DNA from: a bacterium
GTDB taxonomy: Bacteria > Joyebacterota > Joyebacteria > Joyebacterales > Joyebacteraceae
Direction: 5' to 3'
DNA: 54,939 bases
Assembly (NCBI GenBank): GCA_025774935.1
Contig: JALGZK010000015.1
Span: 1-54,939, forward strand
Shown here: positions 1 to 6,796 of the stretch, in pieces
Layout of the letters: the number at the start of each line of letters is the position of its first letter
Position numbering within the stretch: position 1 is the first letter of the stretch
Made by a program: the position numbers and the translations under genes
The notes under the pieces: generated by a model
What the model was told of the DNA's origin: nothing
Seen by the model: only the letters and a program-made list of their open reading frames with translations
Database searches by the model: none

Positions 1-324
1 CCACCCGATGATCCCGCCGACGATCGCCGTGGAGACCGAGACCGGCAGGCCCGAGCGCGTCATCCACAGGACGGCGAGCGCCGCTGCGAGCGCGACCATG
101 AACGAGCCGCCGAGGGCGTTCACGGCCCCGAGATCGCCGAGCGTGCCCGTGGTGCCTGCGCCCGAGACGACTGCGCCGAGGACCACGAAGACCCCGCAGA
201 CGATCGCCGCCGTCCGGAAGCGCACCATGCGCGTGGCGACGGCGGTGCCGAACACGTTCGCCGCGTCGTTCGCGCCTAGCGACCAACCCAGGAAGAGACC
301 ACTCGAGAGGAAGAGAACGAGCAT
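1..324 (-). CDS. PiT-family inorganic phosphate transporter (N-terminal part only)
   Basis: The reverse strand from an ATG at 324 reads as the N-terminus of a PiT (PF01384) low-affinity phosphate:cation symporter in the inner membrane. The visible 108 residues hold three hydrophobic segments and the family signature GANDAANVFGTAV at about residues 17-29. The C-terminal part lies beyond the left window edge. An AAGGTGG ribosome site precedes the ATG by 4-5 bases. The gene follows the DUF47 gene by 24 bases on the same strand, the usual pairing of a PiT permease with its cytoplasmic DUF47 partner, so both are probably one transcript. The frame was read by hand; it is open to the edge. Confidence 0.88.
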   Translation of the reverse strand, partial: MLVLFLSSGLFLGWSLGANDAANVFGTAVATRMVRFRTAAIVCGVFVVLGAVVSGAGTTGTLGDLGAVNALGGSFMVALAAALAVLWMTRSGLPVSVSTAIVGGIIGW

Positions 325-348
325 CCGACCACCTTCTGCAATGAACGA

Positions 349-993
349 CTAGATCGAGCGCTTGATCGCCGAGATGGCGAGGCGCTCGCTGACGTCCTCC
401 GCCTCGTCGGCCACCGCATCGATGTGCTGAACGAAGTTCGACAGGTGGATCTTCTGGCTGAGATCCAGGTCGTGCTCGAAGATCCTGCGCCTGAGCTTCT
501 CCCCGACCTGGTCTGCCTCCTTCTCCCAGAAGGAGACCTTGTGCGTGTAGTCGGAGACGGAGCTCCCGCTCCGGAAGAACGACCTGATCCCGCTGACGAG
601 CTCTTGGACCGCTCGGCTTCCGAAGTCGGCGAGCTCGAGGTAGTCGGCGTCGAGGTCGTCGGGGATGTCCGGCGCCTCGACCGAGAACTGCGTGAGCGTG
701 GCCTTCGCGCTGTTGATGACCTCATCGGTGTGCTCGAGGATGCCGAGGACGTCGCCACGAGACTCCGGGATGAGCGTCTCCAGATAGAGCTGCCGCTCGA
801 TCTCGTGCCTCAGATCGTCGGCGTGCTTCTCGAGCTCCGTCACCTGCGCGCACCGCGCCTCGAACTCCTCCGCCCTGCCTTCCAGGTAGTTCCTGATCCC
901 CTCGAGGAAGAGGAGGCCCACCTCGCTCGCGTGGCTGAGAAACTCGTCGATCTTGGCTTCCAGGTGTTTGGTCTTCCCGAAGAGAGTCGCCAT
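349..993 (-). CDS. DUF47 family protein (PhoU-like partner of PiT transporter)
   Basis: This 214-residue all-alpha protein matches the DUF47/TIGR00153 family in length and in its pattern of charged amphipathic helices. The start MATLFGKTKH is typical, as are the internal segments resembling E-x-x-AD (LEKHADDLRHEIE, WEKEADQVGEKLRR) that form PhoU-type metal-binding helices. Family knowledge: DUF47 proteins associate with or modulate PiT permeases. Here the gene is the promoter-proximal member of a two-gene operon ending in a PiT gene. A TTGAAC-N17-TATCCT promoter lies about 95 bases upstream. No signal peptide or membrane segment is visible, so it is cytoplasmic. Confidence 0.88.
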   Translation of the reverse strand: MATLFGKTKHLEAKIDEFLSHASEVGLLFLEGIRNYLEGRAEEFEARCAQVTELEKHADDLRHEIERQLYLETLIPESRGDVLGILEHTDEVINSAKATLTQFSVEAPDIPDDLDADYLELADFGSRAVQELVSGIRSFFRSGSSVSDYTHKVSFWEKEADQVGEKLRRRIFEHDLDLSQKIHLSNFVQHIDAVADEAEDVSERLAISAIKRSI

Positions 994-1086
994 GGCGTGT
1001 GTCCCCCAATCGAGTGACGCCCGAGTCCCGTGTGGTTCTAGCAGACCACGGGCCCGTCAGTTAGCCGCGGATGCATCAGATTGCCT

Positions 1087-1115
1087 AGGATAGCGGCGAA
1101 GTGACCCGCGTTCAA
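1087..1115 (-). promoter_or_regulatory. Sigma70-type promoter of the DUF47-PiT operon
   Basis: On the reverse strand, TTGAAC (1110-1115) and TATCCT (1087-1092) are separated by exactly 17 bases. The predicted transcript starts near 1080 and carries an imperfect hairpin at 1027-1052 (CCCGTG-T-GGT against ACCACGGG) ahead of the gene. Confidence 0.6.
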
Positions 1116-1219
1116 GAGGAGTCTGAACCTGCAAGACTCGGCCCGACTCCGGGGTCAAAGGTGGTAGACTCCGCCCTCGATGACGTGCGCGGACCGTCGA
1201 GGGCGCGGAGGAGGAACGA

Positions 1220-2380
1220 GTGGGAGCACCGAGCTGGGACCGGACGGGGGCGCGGGACATGAGCTGGTTCGCTCTGGCGAGACAGCCGCAGGAACCCCTC
1301 GCCCCGCACGGAGAGACCCTCACTGGCGACGCCCTCGCAGAGTGGAAGGCCCGCTTCCGTCCGTTTCTGAAGTACCTCCGGCGCAAGGAGGTCGTCCTCG
1401 CGCTCTCGGGCGGAGGCATGGCCATGCCCTGCCACGTGAGCGTGCTGAGGATTCTCGAGCTGCTGGAGGTCCCGATCTCGAGGATCTACGGGACTTCGGC
1501 CGGCGCAGTCGTGGGTGGACTCCACGCGGCAGGCCTCAGCGCCGTCGACATCGAGAGCGTCGTACTCTCGATCGAGTCGCCCGACCAGCTGTTCGGGTTC
1601 GCCGCGCGTCTGCCCGGCCTGCGGATGGTCACGGGCGCCGTGGTGAGGACGCTCACAGGACCATCACTTGAGCGCTCCGGCATCTATGACCTGAGCAGGG
1701 TGGAGCACTACATGGAGGAGGTGCTCGAGAAGTACGTCGGCGGCGTGCCGACGTTCGCGGACCTCCGGACGGACTTCTCGTGCGTCGCCCTCGACATCGG
1801 GACCGGAGGACCGGACTCGTCGCCGCGGGAGCTAGCACAGAAGACCGTCTTCTCGAAGCACACCACGCCCGATCTCCGGCTCTCGGAGGCGCTCGGCGCG
1901 TCCATGTCGATTCCCGGCGCACTCACCCCGAAGAGGATCGGCGAGCGCTTCTACCTGGACGGGGCAACGATCGAGCACCTGCCGATCACGACCGCGCTCG
2001 AGGACTGGCAACGCGTCGGGAGGCCGCTCAAGCGCAAGCAGGTCACGATCGCTGTCGACCTCGGTTACAGCGGCGAGGCCCCGCCCGAGAAGGAGGTGTG
2101 CACACCAGCCGACCTCGTCATGTACGCGAACAGCATCCAGTCGCTCGCGCTCACGCAGTACAGCCTTCTCAGGTGCCACCGGCCCCGGAAGGGAACGTCG
2201 GTCGTTCTCGTGAAGCCGAAGACATTCTCGATCAGCCTGTGCGACATCGAGAAGATCCCGTCGGCCCTCTTCACGGGGTACCGCGAGACGGTGAGTCAGC
2301 TGTCCGGTTCGGAGTTTCTGAAGAGAACCGAGGAGAGCATCGCGAAGGCGAAGGGGCTCCTCGGGGTGGGACAGGGCTGA
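1220..2380 (+). CDS. Patatin-like phospholipase family protein
   Basis: A 386-residue cytoplasmic patatin-fold hydrolase. The nucleophile elbow GTSAG sits at residues 91-95 (Ser93) and the catalytic dyad aspartate in LDGAT at 246-250 (Asp247). These are the Ser-Asp dyad of the patatin/RssA family, so acyl-ester hydrolysis of lipids is expected. The oxyanion-hole loop is unusual: SGGGMAMPCH (63-72) replaces the usual GGGxRG, losing the conserved Arg/Lys and following Gly. I chose the GTG at 1220 because GGAGGAGG lies just upstream at good spacing; an in-frame ATG at 1259 has no comparable site. The gene stands alone between a divergent phosphate operon and a convergent small gene. The substrate cannot be inferred. 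Confidence 0.85.
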   Translation: MGAPSWDRTGARDMSWFALARQPQEPLAPHGETLTGDALAEWKARFRPFLKYLRRKEVVLALSGGGMAMPCHVSVLRILELLEVPISRIYGTSAGAVVGGLHAAGLSAVDIESVVLSIESPDQLFGFAARLPGLRMVTGAVVRTLTGPSLERSGIYDLSRVEHYMEEVLEKYVGGVPTFADLRTDFSCVALDIGTGGPDSSPRELAQKTVFSKHTTPDLRLSEALGASMSIPGALTPKRIGERFYLDGATIEHLPITTALEDWQRVGRPLKRKQVTIAVDLGYSGEAPPEKEVCTPADLVMYANSIQSLALTQYSLLRCHRPRKGTSVVLVKPKTFSISLCDIEKIPSALFTGYRETVSQLSGSEFLKRTEESIAKAKGLLGVGQG

Positions 2381-2443
2381 GGCAGTTGTGGAGCAGAGGG
2401 CTCTGACGCGGAGGACACCCGGCTGTCCCTGGTCCTGTCGCCG

Positions 2444-2692
2444 CTACGCGGGCTGCCCGGGAAGCGCCGGTCTCTCCGGGGTGCCCCTGTCAAAGCAGTC
2501 CTCGCAGTACTCGTACCCCTCGTAGAACGCCTGGTCGAGCTCGTCCGGTTCGAAGCCGACAGCGTCCCCGCTGGCGACGATGTCGTCCATGAGACAGTCC
2601 TCGCAGTCCGGATGCCACCGGTCGTGGACGATCTTCTTCGCCGCGTCGCCGACGTATCGCCGGTCGCCGAGCTCCCGTATTGCTAACGCCAT
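2444..2692 (-). CDS. Small protein with two CEDC motifs (hypothetical)
   Basis: An 82-residue acidic protein beginning MALAIRELGDRRYVGDAAKK, preceded by a purine-rich GGGGGACAGGA stretch. Two copies of Cys-Glu-Asp-Cys occur (DCEDCL and YCEDCF), about 35 residues apart, suggesting one zinc or Fe-S site built from four cysteines. I do not recognise the family. It is convergent with the patatin gene. A longer frame upstream to 2737 exists but adds an N-terminus with no ribosome site. Confidence 0.6.
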   Translation of the reverse strand: MALAIRELGDRRYVGDAAKKIVHDRWHPDCEDCLMDDIVASGDAVGFEPDELDQAFYEGYEYCEDCFDRGTPERPALPGQPA

Positions 2693-2859
2693 TCCTGTCC
2701 CCCGGTGAAGAGACGACCCCTCCGGGAGCAGTGCCACCTTCCCCCGGGTCGGGTCGTGCTGGCAAGTCGCGCCTTTCGATGCACGCGGAAGGGGCAGGTT
2801 TCACCCAGCGAACGGGGTTTCATTATCGATTGTTTTGGGGCTTGTCATGGGCTACGTCC

Positions 2860-2888
2860 TTGCCCGACCCCCCGAAACCTGCTAGATT
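2860..2888 (+). promoter_or_regulatory. Sigma70-type promoter of the YHS lipoprotein gene
   Basis: TTGCCC (2860-2865) and TAGATT (2883-2888) with a 17-base spacer; predicted transcription start near 2895, leaving a leader of about 85 bases before the ATG at 2980. Confidence 0.5.
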
Positions 2889-2979
2889 CGTGGAGAGTTG
2901 AGGCTGAAATCGGCGGCGGTCGGGTCCGGGCGATGGGCTGGCCGCCGACCCATACGGAGTCCGGAGGAGGGCAGAGACG

Positions 2980-3501
2980 ATGAGAAGCGGAATCGCGTTC
3001 CTCGTTCTGATCGCGGCCTGCGCGATGCTGGTTCTGGCCGGTTGCGACGCACCGGAGGCGTCGGCCGATGCGGAGAGCACGACTGACGGAACTGAGGTCG
3101 TCCAGGCGTCCAACACCGCCGACAAGGCAGAGCAGAGTGGCTGCACCGAGGCGTGCGGCGACAAGAAGTCAGAGGAAGGGTGCATGCAGCCCATCTCCGC
3201 TACCGCCGCCGAGGGTGGCGCGGAGATGACGACCGCGGAGAACAAGGGCGGAGAATGCCCGTACGCGGAGAAGGCCGCGGCCGAGAAGGCATCGGCTGAG
3301 AAGAAGTGCGGCGGCTGTCCGGGCTCGGCGAAGCTGAAGACGAGCGCGGCGGACGCCGATGCGATGGTCGACCTCGTGTGCGGAATGACCGCGTCAGAGG
3401 ACTCCGAGTTCTCGACGCAGCACGCTGAGGCGACGTACTACTTCTGCTCCGGCGACTGCCGCGACAGCTTCGCGAGCGATCCCGGGAAGTACATCCAGTA
3501 G
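2980..3501 (+). CDS. Cys-rich lipoprotein with C-terminal YHS domain
   Basis: A 173-residue exported lipoprotein. The signal peptide ends in the lipobox LAGC, with lipidation expected at about Cys22. A low-complexity middle rich in Ala/Glu/Lys carries several cysteines (CTEAC, EGC, ECPY, CGGCPG). The C-terminal 45 residues form a YHS-type metal domain: VDLVCGM, then ATYYFCSGDCRDSFASDPGKY. Family knowledge: YHS domains accompany heavy-metal handling proteins such as copper ATPases and bind soft metals through the Cys residues. Role here is inferred as periplasmic or surface metal binding; no transporter is adjacent. It has its own promoter and a downstream hairpin, so it is monocistronic. Confidence 0.8.
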   Translation: MRSGIAFLVLIAACAMLVLAGCDAPEASADAESTTDGTEVVQASNTADKAEQSGCTEACGDKKSEEGCMQPISATAAEGGAEMTTAENKGGECPYAEKAAAEKASAEKKCGGCPGSAKLKTSAADADAMVDLVCGMTASEDSEFSTQHAEATYYFCSGDCRDSFASDPGKYIQ

Positions 3502-3857
3502 ACTCGCTCCGGGCACGCCGGAGACGCCGGCGCTCCCGAATGAGTTCCACGAGGCCGCCTGCCACTGCCCGCGAGGGCGGAGCGGCGGCCTCGCTGCGTC
3601 CCGCTACCCATCCTGCCTTTCGACTCGTTCCTGACGAACTGCACAGACGGCGATTCCGGCCGAACCGCCGGAACGATGCCGGTCGGCCCCCCTCCACGCC
3701 CTGAGACCCCCGCGAGGCAACCTCCAGGCCGTTGGCGCGCTCTTTGCACAGAACCTCCGCGGGGAAGTGCGGAGTGTCAGCTCGCGGCGGACTCCCCACC
3801 GTTTTGCGATTCGTCATGAACGAGAAGGCGCCCCGGCCGATCGGCCAGGAGGTAACC
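3502..3857. other. Intergenic stretch between lipoprotein and secreted protein genes
   Basis: A 356-base stretch without a credible gene. It holds the hairpin at 3551-3592 described separately and, at its right end, the AGGAGG ribosome site (3847-3852) for the gene at 3858. Reading frames through it on both strands are arginine/serine-rich shadows. I found no clear promoter for the gene at 3858. Confidence 0.6.
3551..3592 (+). terminator. Long GC hairpin after the YHS lipoprotein gene
   Basis: GAGGCCGCC (3551-3559) pairs with GGCGGCCTC (3584-3592), with an inner GCCC-gcga-GGGC stem. There is no T-run, so it is a possible rather than canonical terminator. Confidence 0.4.
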
Positions 3858-4433
3858 ATGAAGAGCTTCCTCACGCTCACGCTCGTCGGCGCGCTCGCGG
3901 TCGCCGCGCCGGCGTACGCGCAGGACGCCTCGATCTACCTCGAGCTGATGGGCGACCCCACGAGGGACGAGATCCCCGAGAACGGCGCCGCGTGGCACGA
4001 GCTCTGGCCGGAGTTCTGCGCCGTCCTCATCCAGGAGGACTACGGAGACAACGGCGACGGCGTCATCAGCGCGTGCGACTACATCATGTTCCAGCGCACG
4101 ACGTACCACGTCGAGTGGGCGGGCCCCACCTACTACATCGAGTCCGACTGCAGCGGCGAGGCCGGTTGGCTCGAACCGACGGAGCCTCCCTCCGGCGGAA
4201 GCCCCGTGTGCGAGGTGTGGCACTGGGTCTATCCCGACTTCTGCCGCGAGTCACACGTCGAGCACTGGATCGACCAGGGTGACGGCATCTTCGGGGTGGG
4301 CGACTCGGTCGAGATCGATGGCACGTGGTACGAGGTCATCGCGGTCGGAGTGAACATCACCGCGACCCCCAGCAGCCCGGTGGAGCAGGGCACGTGGAGC
4401 TCGATCAAGCACTTCTTCCGCGAGCTGTTCTAG
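3858..4433 (+). CDS. Secreted protein with two acidic calcium-loop-like repeats (paralogue 1)
   Basis: A 191-residue exported protein of a family I do not recognise. A clear signal peptide (MKSFLTLTLVGALAVAAPAYA) is followed by two related repeats. The first has WHELWPEFC, then DNGDGVISACD (a calcium EF/dockerin-like loop), then YHVEWAGPTYY. The second has WHWVYPDFC, DQGDGIFGVGD and WYEVIAVGVNIT. The protein ends in TPSSPVEQGTWSSIKHFFRE, a motif conserved in the neighbour at 4667. The ATG at 3858 is chosen because AGGAGG lies 6 bases upstream and the signal peptide begins there; the frame is open further upstream. A strong terminator follows. Function unknown; calcium binding is inferred from the loop pattern. 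Confidence 0.75.
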   Translation: MKSFLTLTLVGALAVAAPAYAQDASIYLELMGDPTRDEIPENGAAWHELWPEFCAVLIQEDYGDNGDGVISACDYIMFQRTTYHVEWAGPTYYIESDCSGEAGWLEPTEPPSGGSPVCEVWHWVYPDFCRESHVEHWIDQGDGIFGVGDSVEIDGTWYEVIAVGVNITATPSSPVEQGTWSSIKHFFRELF

Positions 4434-4475
4434 GACATCCGGAGACGGACGGCACAGGCCGTCCTCACGCCTCTG

Positions 4476-4505
4476 GCCGCCCGGCGCCCCCGCCGGGCGG
4501 CTCTT
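4476..4505 (+). terminator. Strong hairpin terminator between the paralogues
   Basis: GCCGCCCGGCG (4476-4486) and its perfect complement CGCCGGGCGGC (4491-4501) flank a CCCC loop, followed by TCTT. It separates the two paralogous secreted protein genes into separate transcripts. Confidence 0.7.
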
Positions 4506-4532
4506 CGTGAACGTTCATTCAGTCAGTCTAGG

Positions 4533-4561
4533 TTGACGTCCTCAGACGCGTGTGCTATCCT
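4533..4561 (+). promoter_or_regulatory. Sigma70-type promoter of the second secreted paralogue
   Basis: TTGACG (4533-4538), 17-base spacer, TATCCT (4556-4561). An in-frame ATG at 4550 falls inside this promoter, which argues that translation starts at 4667. Confidence 0.65.
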
Positions 4562-4666
4562 GCTCACGTCTACCTGGGGCGCCGTCGGCGCGTGGCCGTG
4601 TTCGGGTCAGGGCGCGCAGGGCGGAATCCCTTGGCAGCTCGGATGGAGCACGGAAGGGAGGGTGGC

Positions 4667-5227
4667 ATGAGAATGCGCATCGCTATGGCTGTGATCGTGA
4701 TGCTGGCCCTGACGATTCCCGCCAGTGGCCAGCTCTACCTCGAGCTCGGCGGTTCGCCCGTGAGGAACATCCCTCCGGACGGTTCGCCCTGGCATGAACT
4801 CTTCCCCAACTTCTGCGTCATCCACAACCAGGACGCCTACGGGGACAACGGCGACGGTGTCGTCAGCGTGTGCGACATGATCACGCTCGACGGCGTGCCG
4901 TACCACGTCACGTGGACGGGGCCGACGTACTACCTGTACGGCGACGCCCCGGCGTTCTACGAGCCCACCGGCGAGCATGGCGGCGACCCCGTCGGCCAGG
5001 TCTGGCACGAGGTCGCTCCGAACTTCTGCACGGAGCACCAGGTCACCGGCTGGGAAGACGCGGACGGCGACGGCGAGGTCAGCCAGTGCGACACGATCGT
5101 CTTCGAGGACGGGTCGGCGTGGCACGTCGAGGAGATTCGTCTCGACATCACGGTCACCCCGGGCAGCCCCGTCGAGCGCTCGACGTGGGGCAGGATCAAG
5201 GCTGCCGTCAGCCGCATGTTCAACTAG
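4667..5227 (+). CDS. Secreted protein with two acidic calcium-loop-like repeats (paralogue 2)
   Basis: A 186-residue paralogue of the protein encoded at 3858-4433. Signal peptide MRMRIAMAVIVMLALTIPAS-GQ, then LYLELGGSPVRNIPPDGSPW. Repeat 1 contains WHELFPNFC and DNGDGVVSVCD; repeat 2 contains WHEVAPNFC and DADGDGEVSQCD, the latter a nearly ideal EF-hand-type loop. The tail TPGSPVERSTWGRIK matches the tail of paralogue 1. The ATG at 4667 has GGGAGGGTGG directly upstream and lies downstream of the promoter. It is flanked by its own promoter and terminator. Paired cysteines per repeat would suit disulfides in an exported protein. I cannot assign a function. Confidence 0.75.
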   Translation: MRMRIAMAVIVMLALTIPASGQLYLELGGSPVRNIPPDGSPWHELFPNFCVIHNQDAYGDNGDGVVSVCDMITLDGVPYHVTWTGPTYYLYGDAPAFYEPTGEHGGDPVGQVWHEVAPNFCTEHQVTGWEDADGDGEVSQCDTIVFEDGSAWHVEEIRLDITVTPGSPVERSTWGRIKAAVSRMFN

Positions 5228-5262
5228 CCCGTCGGACAGCGAGGAACGCGCTCACCGAAGGC

Positions 5263-5300
5263 GAACCGCCCGGCGCTCACGCGTCGGGCGGTTCTTCATT
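5263..5300 (+). terminator. Hairpin terminator after the second secreted paralogue
   Basis: GAACCGCCCG (5263-5272) pairs perfectly with CGGGCGGTTC (5285-5294) around a 12-base loop, followed by TTCATT. Confidence 0.65.
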
Positions 5301-5341
5301 CCCGGTCCACTCGCCTCCGCTCGCCGCGGCGGTGGGTCCCG

Positions 5342-6628
5342 CTACTTGACGATCCTGCCCCCGATCCCCCGCCAGTCCTCCATACCGCCGTAGAACCTCT
5401 CGATCCGCAGGAACCCCTTCCTCCCCGCGACGCTGGAGGTGAGCCTGCTCCGGATGCAGTTCGACCCGTAGCAGTACGTGACGATCGGCGTCGTCGACCG
5501 GTCGATTCCGGGCCAGTGTCGCTCGAGGTAGACGTCGAGCGAGTCGGCGAAGAGCCGGGAGGTCAGGCTGACCGACCCGGGGACGTGCCCGCGCGACCAG
5601 TCGCTGTCGTGGCGGACGTCGAAGATGACGAACTCCGACGGGCGCGCGTCAGGCCGGAACCACCGGCGCGGCCCCGAGAGTCGGGCCTCGATCTCCTCTG
5701 CGGAGATGATCCTGACGACGGGGAGGCTCGTGTCGGCCAGCCACTGACGCCAGCCGTCGCGGAAGAGACGGACCTGCGCGAGGCCCGCGCGGCGAAGGAG
5801 GAAGTAGCCGACGGCGCCGTTCCCCGAGACGCCGTCGCCGTAGACGATGAACTCGTCCTGCAGGTTGACCGGACTCGTCGGCCTCGGGCCGAGCGCGGAG
5901 AAGATCTCCCGGGTCGACTCAGGGGCGCGGAGCGAGCCGTCGGCGTCCACGAACTCCGTGAAGTCGAACGGGAGGCTGTGCGGCACGTGTCCGGTCCTCG
6001 GAGGTTCGCGCCACTCCGCCTCGTCGATCATCGCCTCCCACGCGTCCCAGCCGCGGGCGTCGACGATCTCGTGCCCCTTCTCGCCGAAGTGGAGCCGCAC
6101 GTACTCCTGCGTCGCGACGAGTTCGGAACGGACGGCCGGAGTCCAGCTGGCAGGCCGCGGCTCGAGCGACTCTGTCGAGAGGACCTGCCCGCCCCCCGCC
6201 CACGCGTCGATCCCGCCCTCGAGGAGCGCGGGGTTGCCGCCGGCCGCCTCGAGGAACCAGAACAGGAGCGCGGCGTCGGCCGGAACGGGGTCCGGTCCTC
6301 CCCCGTAGCAGACGATGCGTCGTCGGCCGGAGAGTCCCAGGGCTCCGAGGACCTCTGCGGCCCGGTGCAGTTCGGGGAGTGAGGAGGCGGGAAGCGACAC
6401 GGCACCTTGGATGTGACCGGCTGCGAACGCATCGGGACCGCGCGCATCGACGACGGCTGTCCCCCGGCGGCCGAGATTGTCGGCGAGCCACGCCGCGTCG
6501 ACCGTGACGTCGGGGTATACCGGGTCGGGCGCCGGCTCCCTGTTGCCCCAGGGCCACTGCGCGCCTGCGCTCACGGCTCCCGCCGCGAGCACGAGCGCGA
6601 CGAACGCGGTTGTCAGTCGTGCCTTCAC
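5342..6628 (-). CDS. Exported triple-rhodanese (sulfurtransferase-like) protein
   Basis: A 428-residue protein with a signal peptide (MKARLTTAFVALVLAAGAVS-AGAQ) and three tandem rhodanese-homology domains at about 40-150, 170-300 and 305-425. Domain 1 has an active-site-like Cys107 in VCYGGG. Domain 2 has VYGDGVSGNG with no cysteine and is probably structural. Domain 3 has Cys386 in TYCYGSNCIRS, a full rhodanese loop. Family knowledge: rhodaneses pass sulfane sulfur from thiosulfate or persulfides to thiophilic acceptors. Export points to periplasmic sulfur handling. It is the last gene of an apparent four-gene operon with cysteine synthase and an amino-acid symporter, 33 bases after the small MetS-type gene. 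Confidence 0.82.
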   Translation of the reverse strand: MKARLTTAFVALVLAAGAVSAGAQWPWGNREPAPDPVYPDVTVDAAWLADNLGRRGTAVVDARGPDAFAAGHIQGAVSLPASSLPELHRAAEVLGALGLSGRRRIVCYGGGPDPVPADAALLFWFLEAAGGNPALLEGGIDAWAGGGQVLSTESLEPRPASWTPAVRSELVATQEYVRLHFGEKGHEIVDARGWDAWEAMIDEAEWREPPRTGHVPHSLPFDFTEFVDADGSLRAPESTREIFSALGPRPTSPVNLQDEFIVYGDGVSGNGAVGYFLLRRAGLAQVRLFRDGWRQWLADTSLPVVRIISAEEIEARLSGPRRWFRPDARPSEFVIFDVRHDSDWSRGHVPGSVSLTSRLFADSLDVYLERHWPGIDRSTTPIVTYCYGSNCIRSRLTSSVAGRKGFLRIERFYGGMEDWRGIGGRIVK

Positions 6629-6661
6629 AGGCCGTACCTCGATGAACGAGAGTCCGTGGGC

Positions 6662-6796
6662 CTACTGCCCGTACGGCTCTTGATGGGCGGCCTTCTCTTC
6701 CCTACCCTTACGGACGGCCTGCCGGATGCAGAGCGCGAAGCCGCCGTAGAGAACGACCGACACCACGATGATCGTGATCACGGCTGAGACGGGCAT
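6662..6796 (-). CDS. MetS-type small subunit of an NSS transporter (44 aa)
   Basis: A 44-residue protein with one N-terminal membrane helix (VSAVITIIVVSVVLYGGFAL) followed by a basic, hydrophilic tail (RQAVRKGREEK). This matches the MetS family of small subunits that accompany bacterial neurotransmitter:sodium symporters such as corynebacterial MetPS. The ATG at 6796 overlaps the TGA of the transporter gene by one base (TGATG on the coding strand), strong evidence for translational coupling. Position, size and topology all agree; the family assignment rests on these, not on a search. Confidence 0.8.
   Translation of the reverse strand: MPVSAVITIIVVSVVLYGGFALCIRQAVRKGREEKAAHQEPYGQ

Noticed and set aside
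3200-3880. A 226-codon minus-strand frame across the lipoprotein gene end and the next intergenic stretch.
   Set aside because: Arg/Ser-rich shadow composition, antisense to a clear lipoprotein.
4550-4666. Earlier ATG for the second secreted paralogue.
   Set aside because: It lies within the promoter, and the signal peptide with a good ribosome site begins at 4667.
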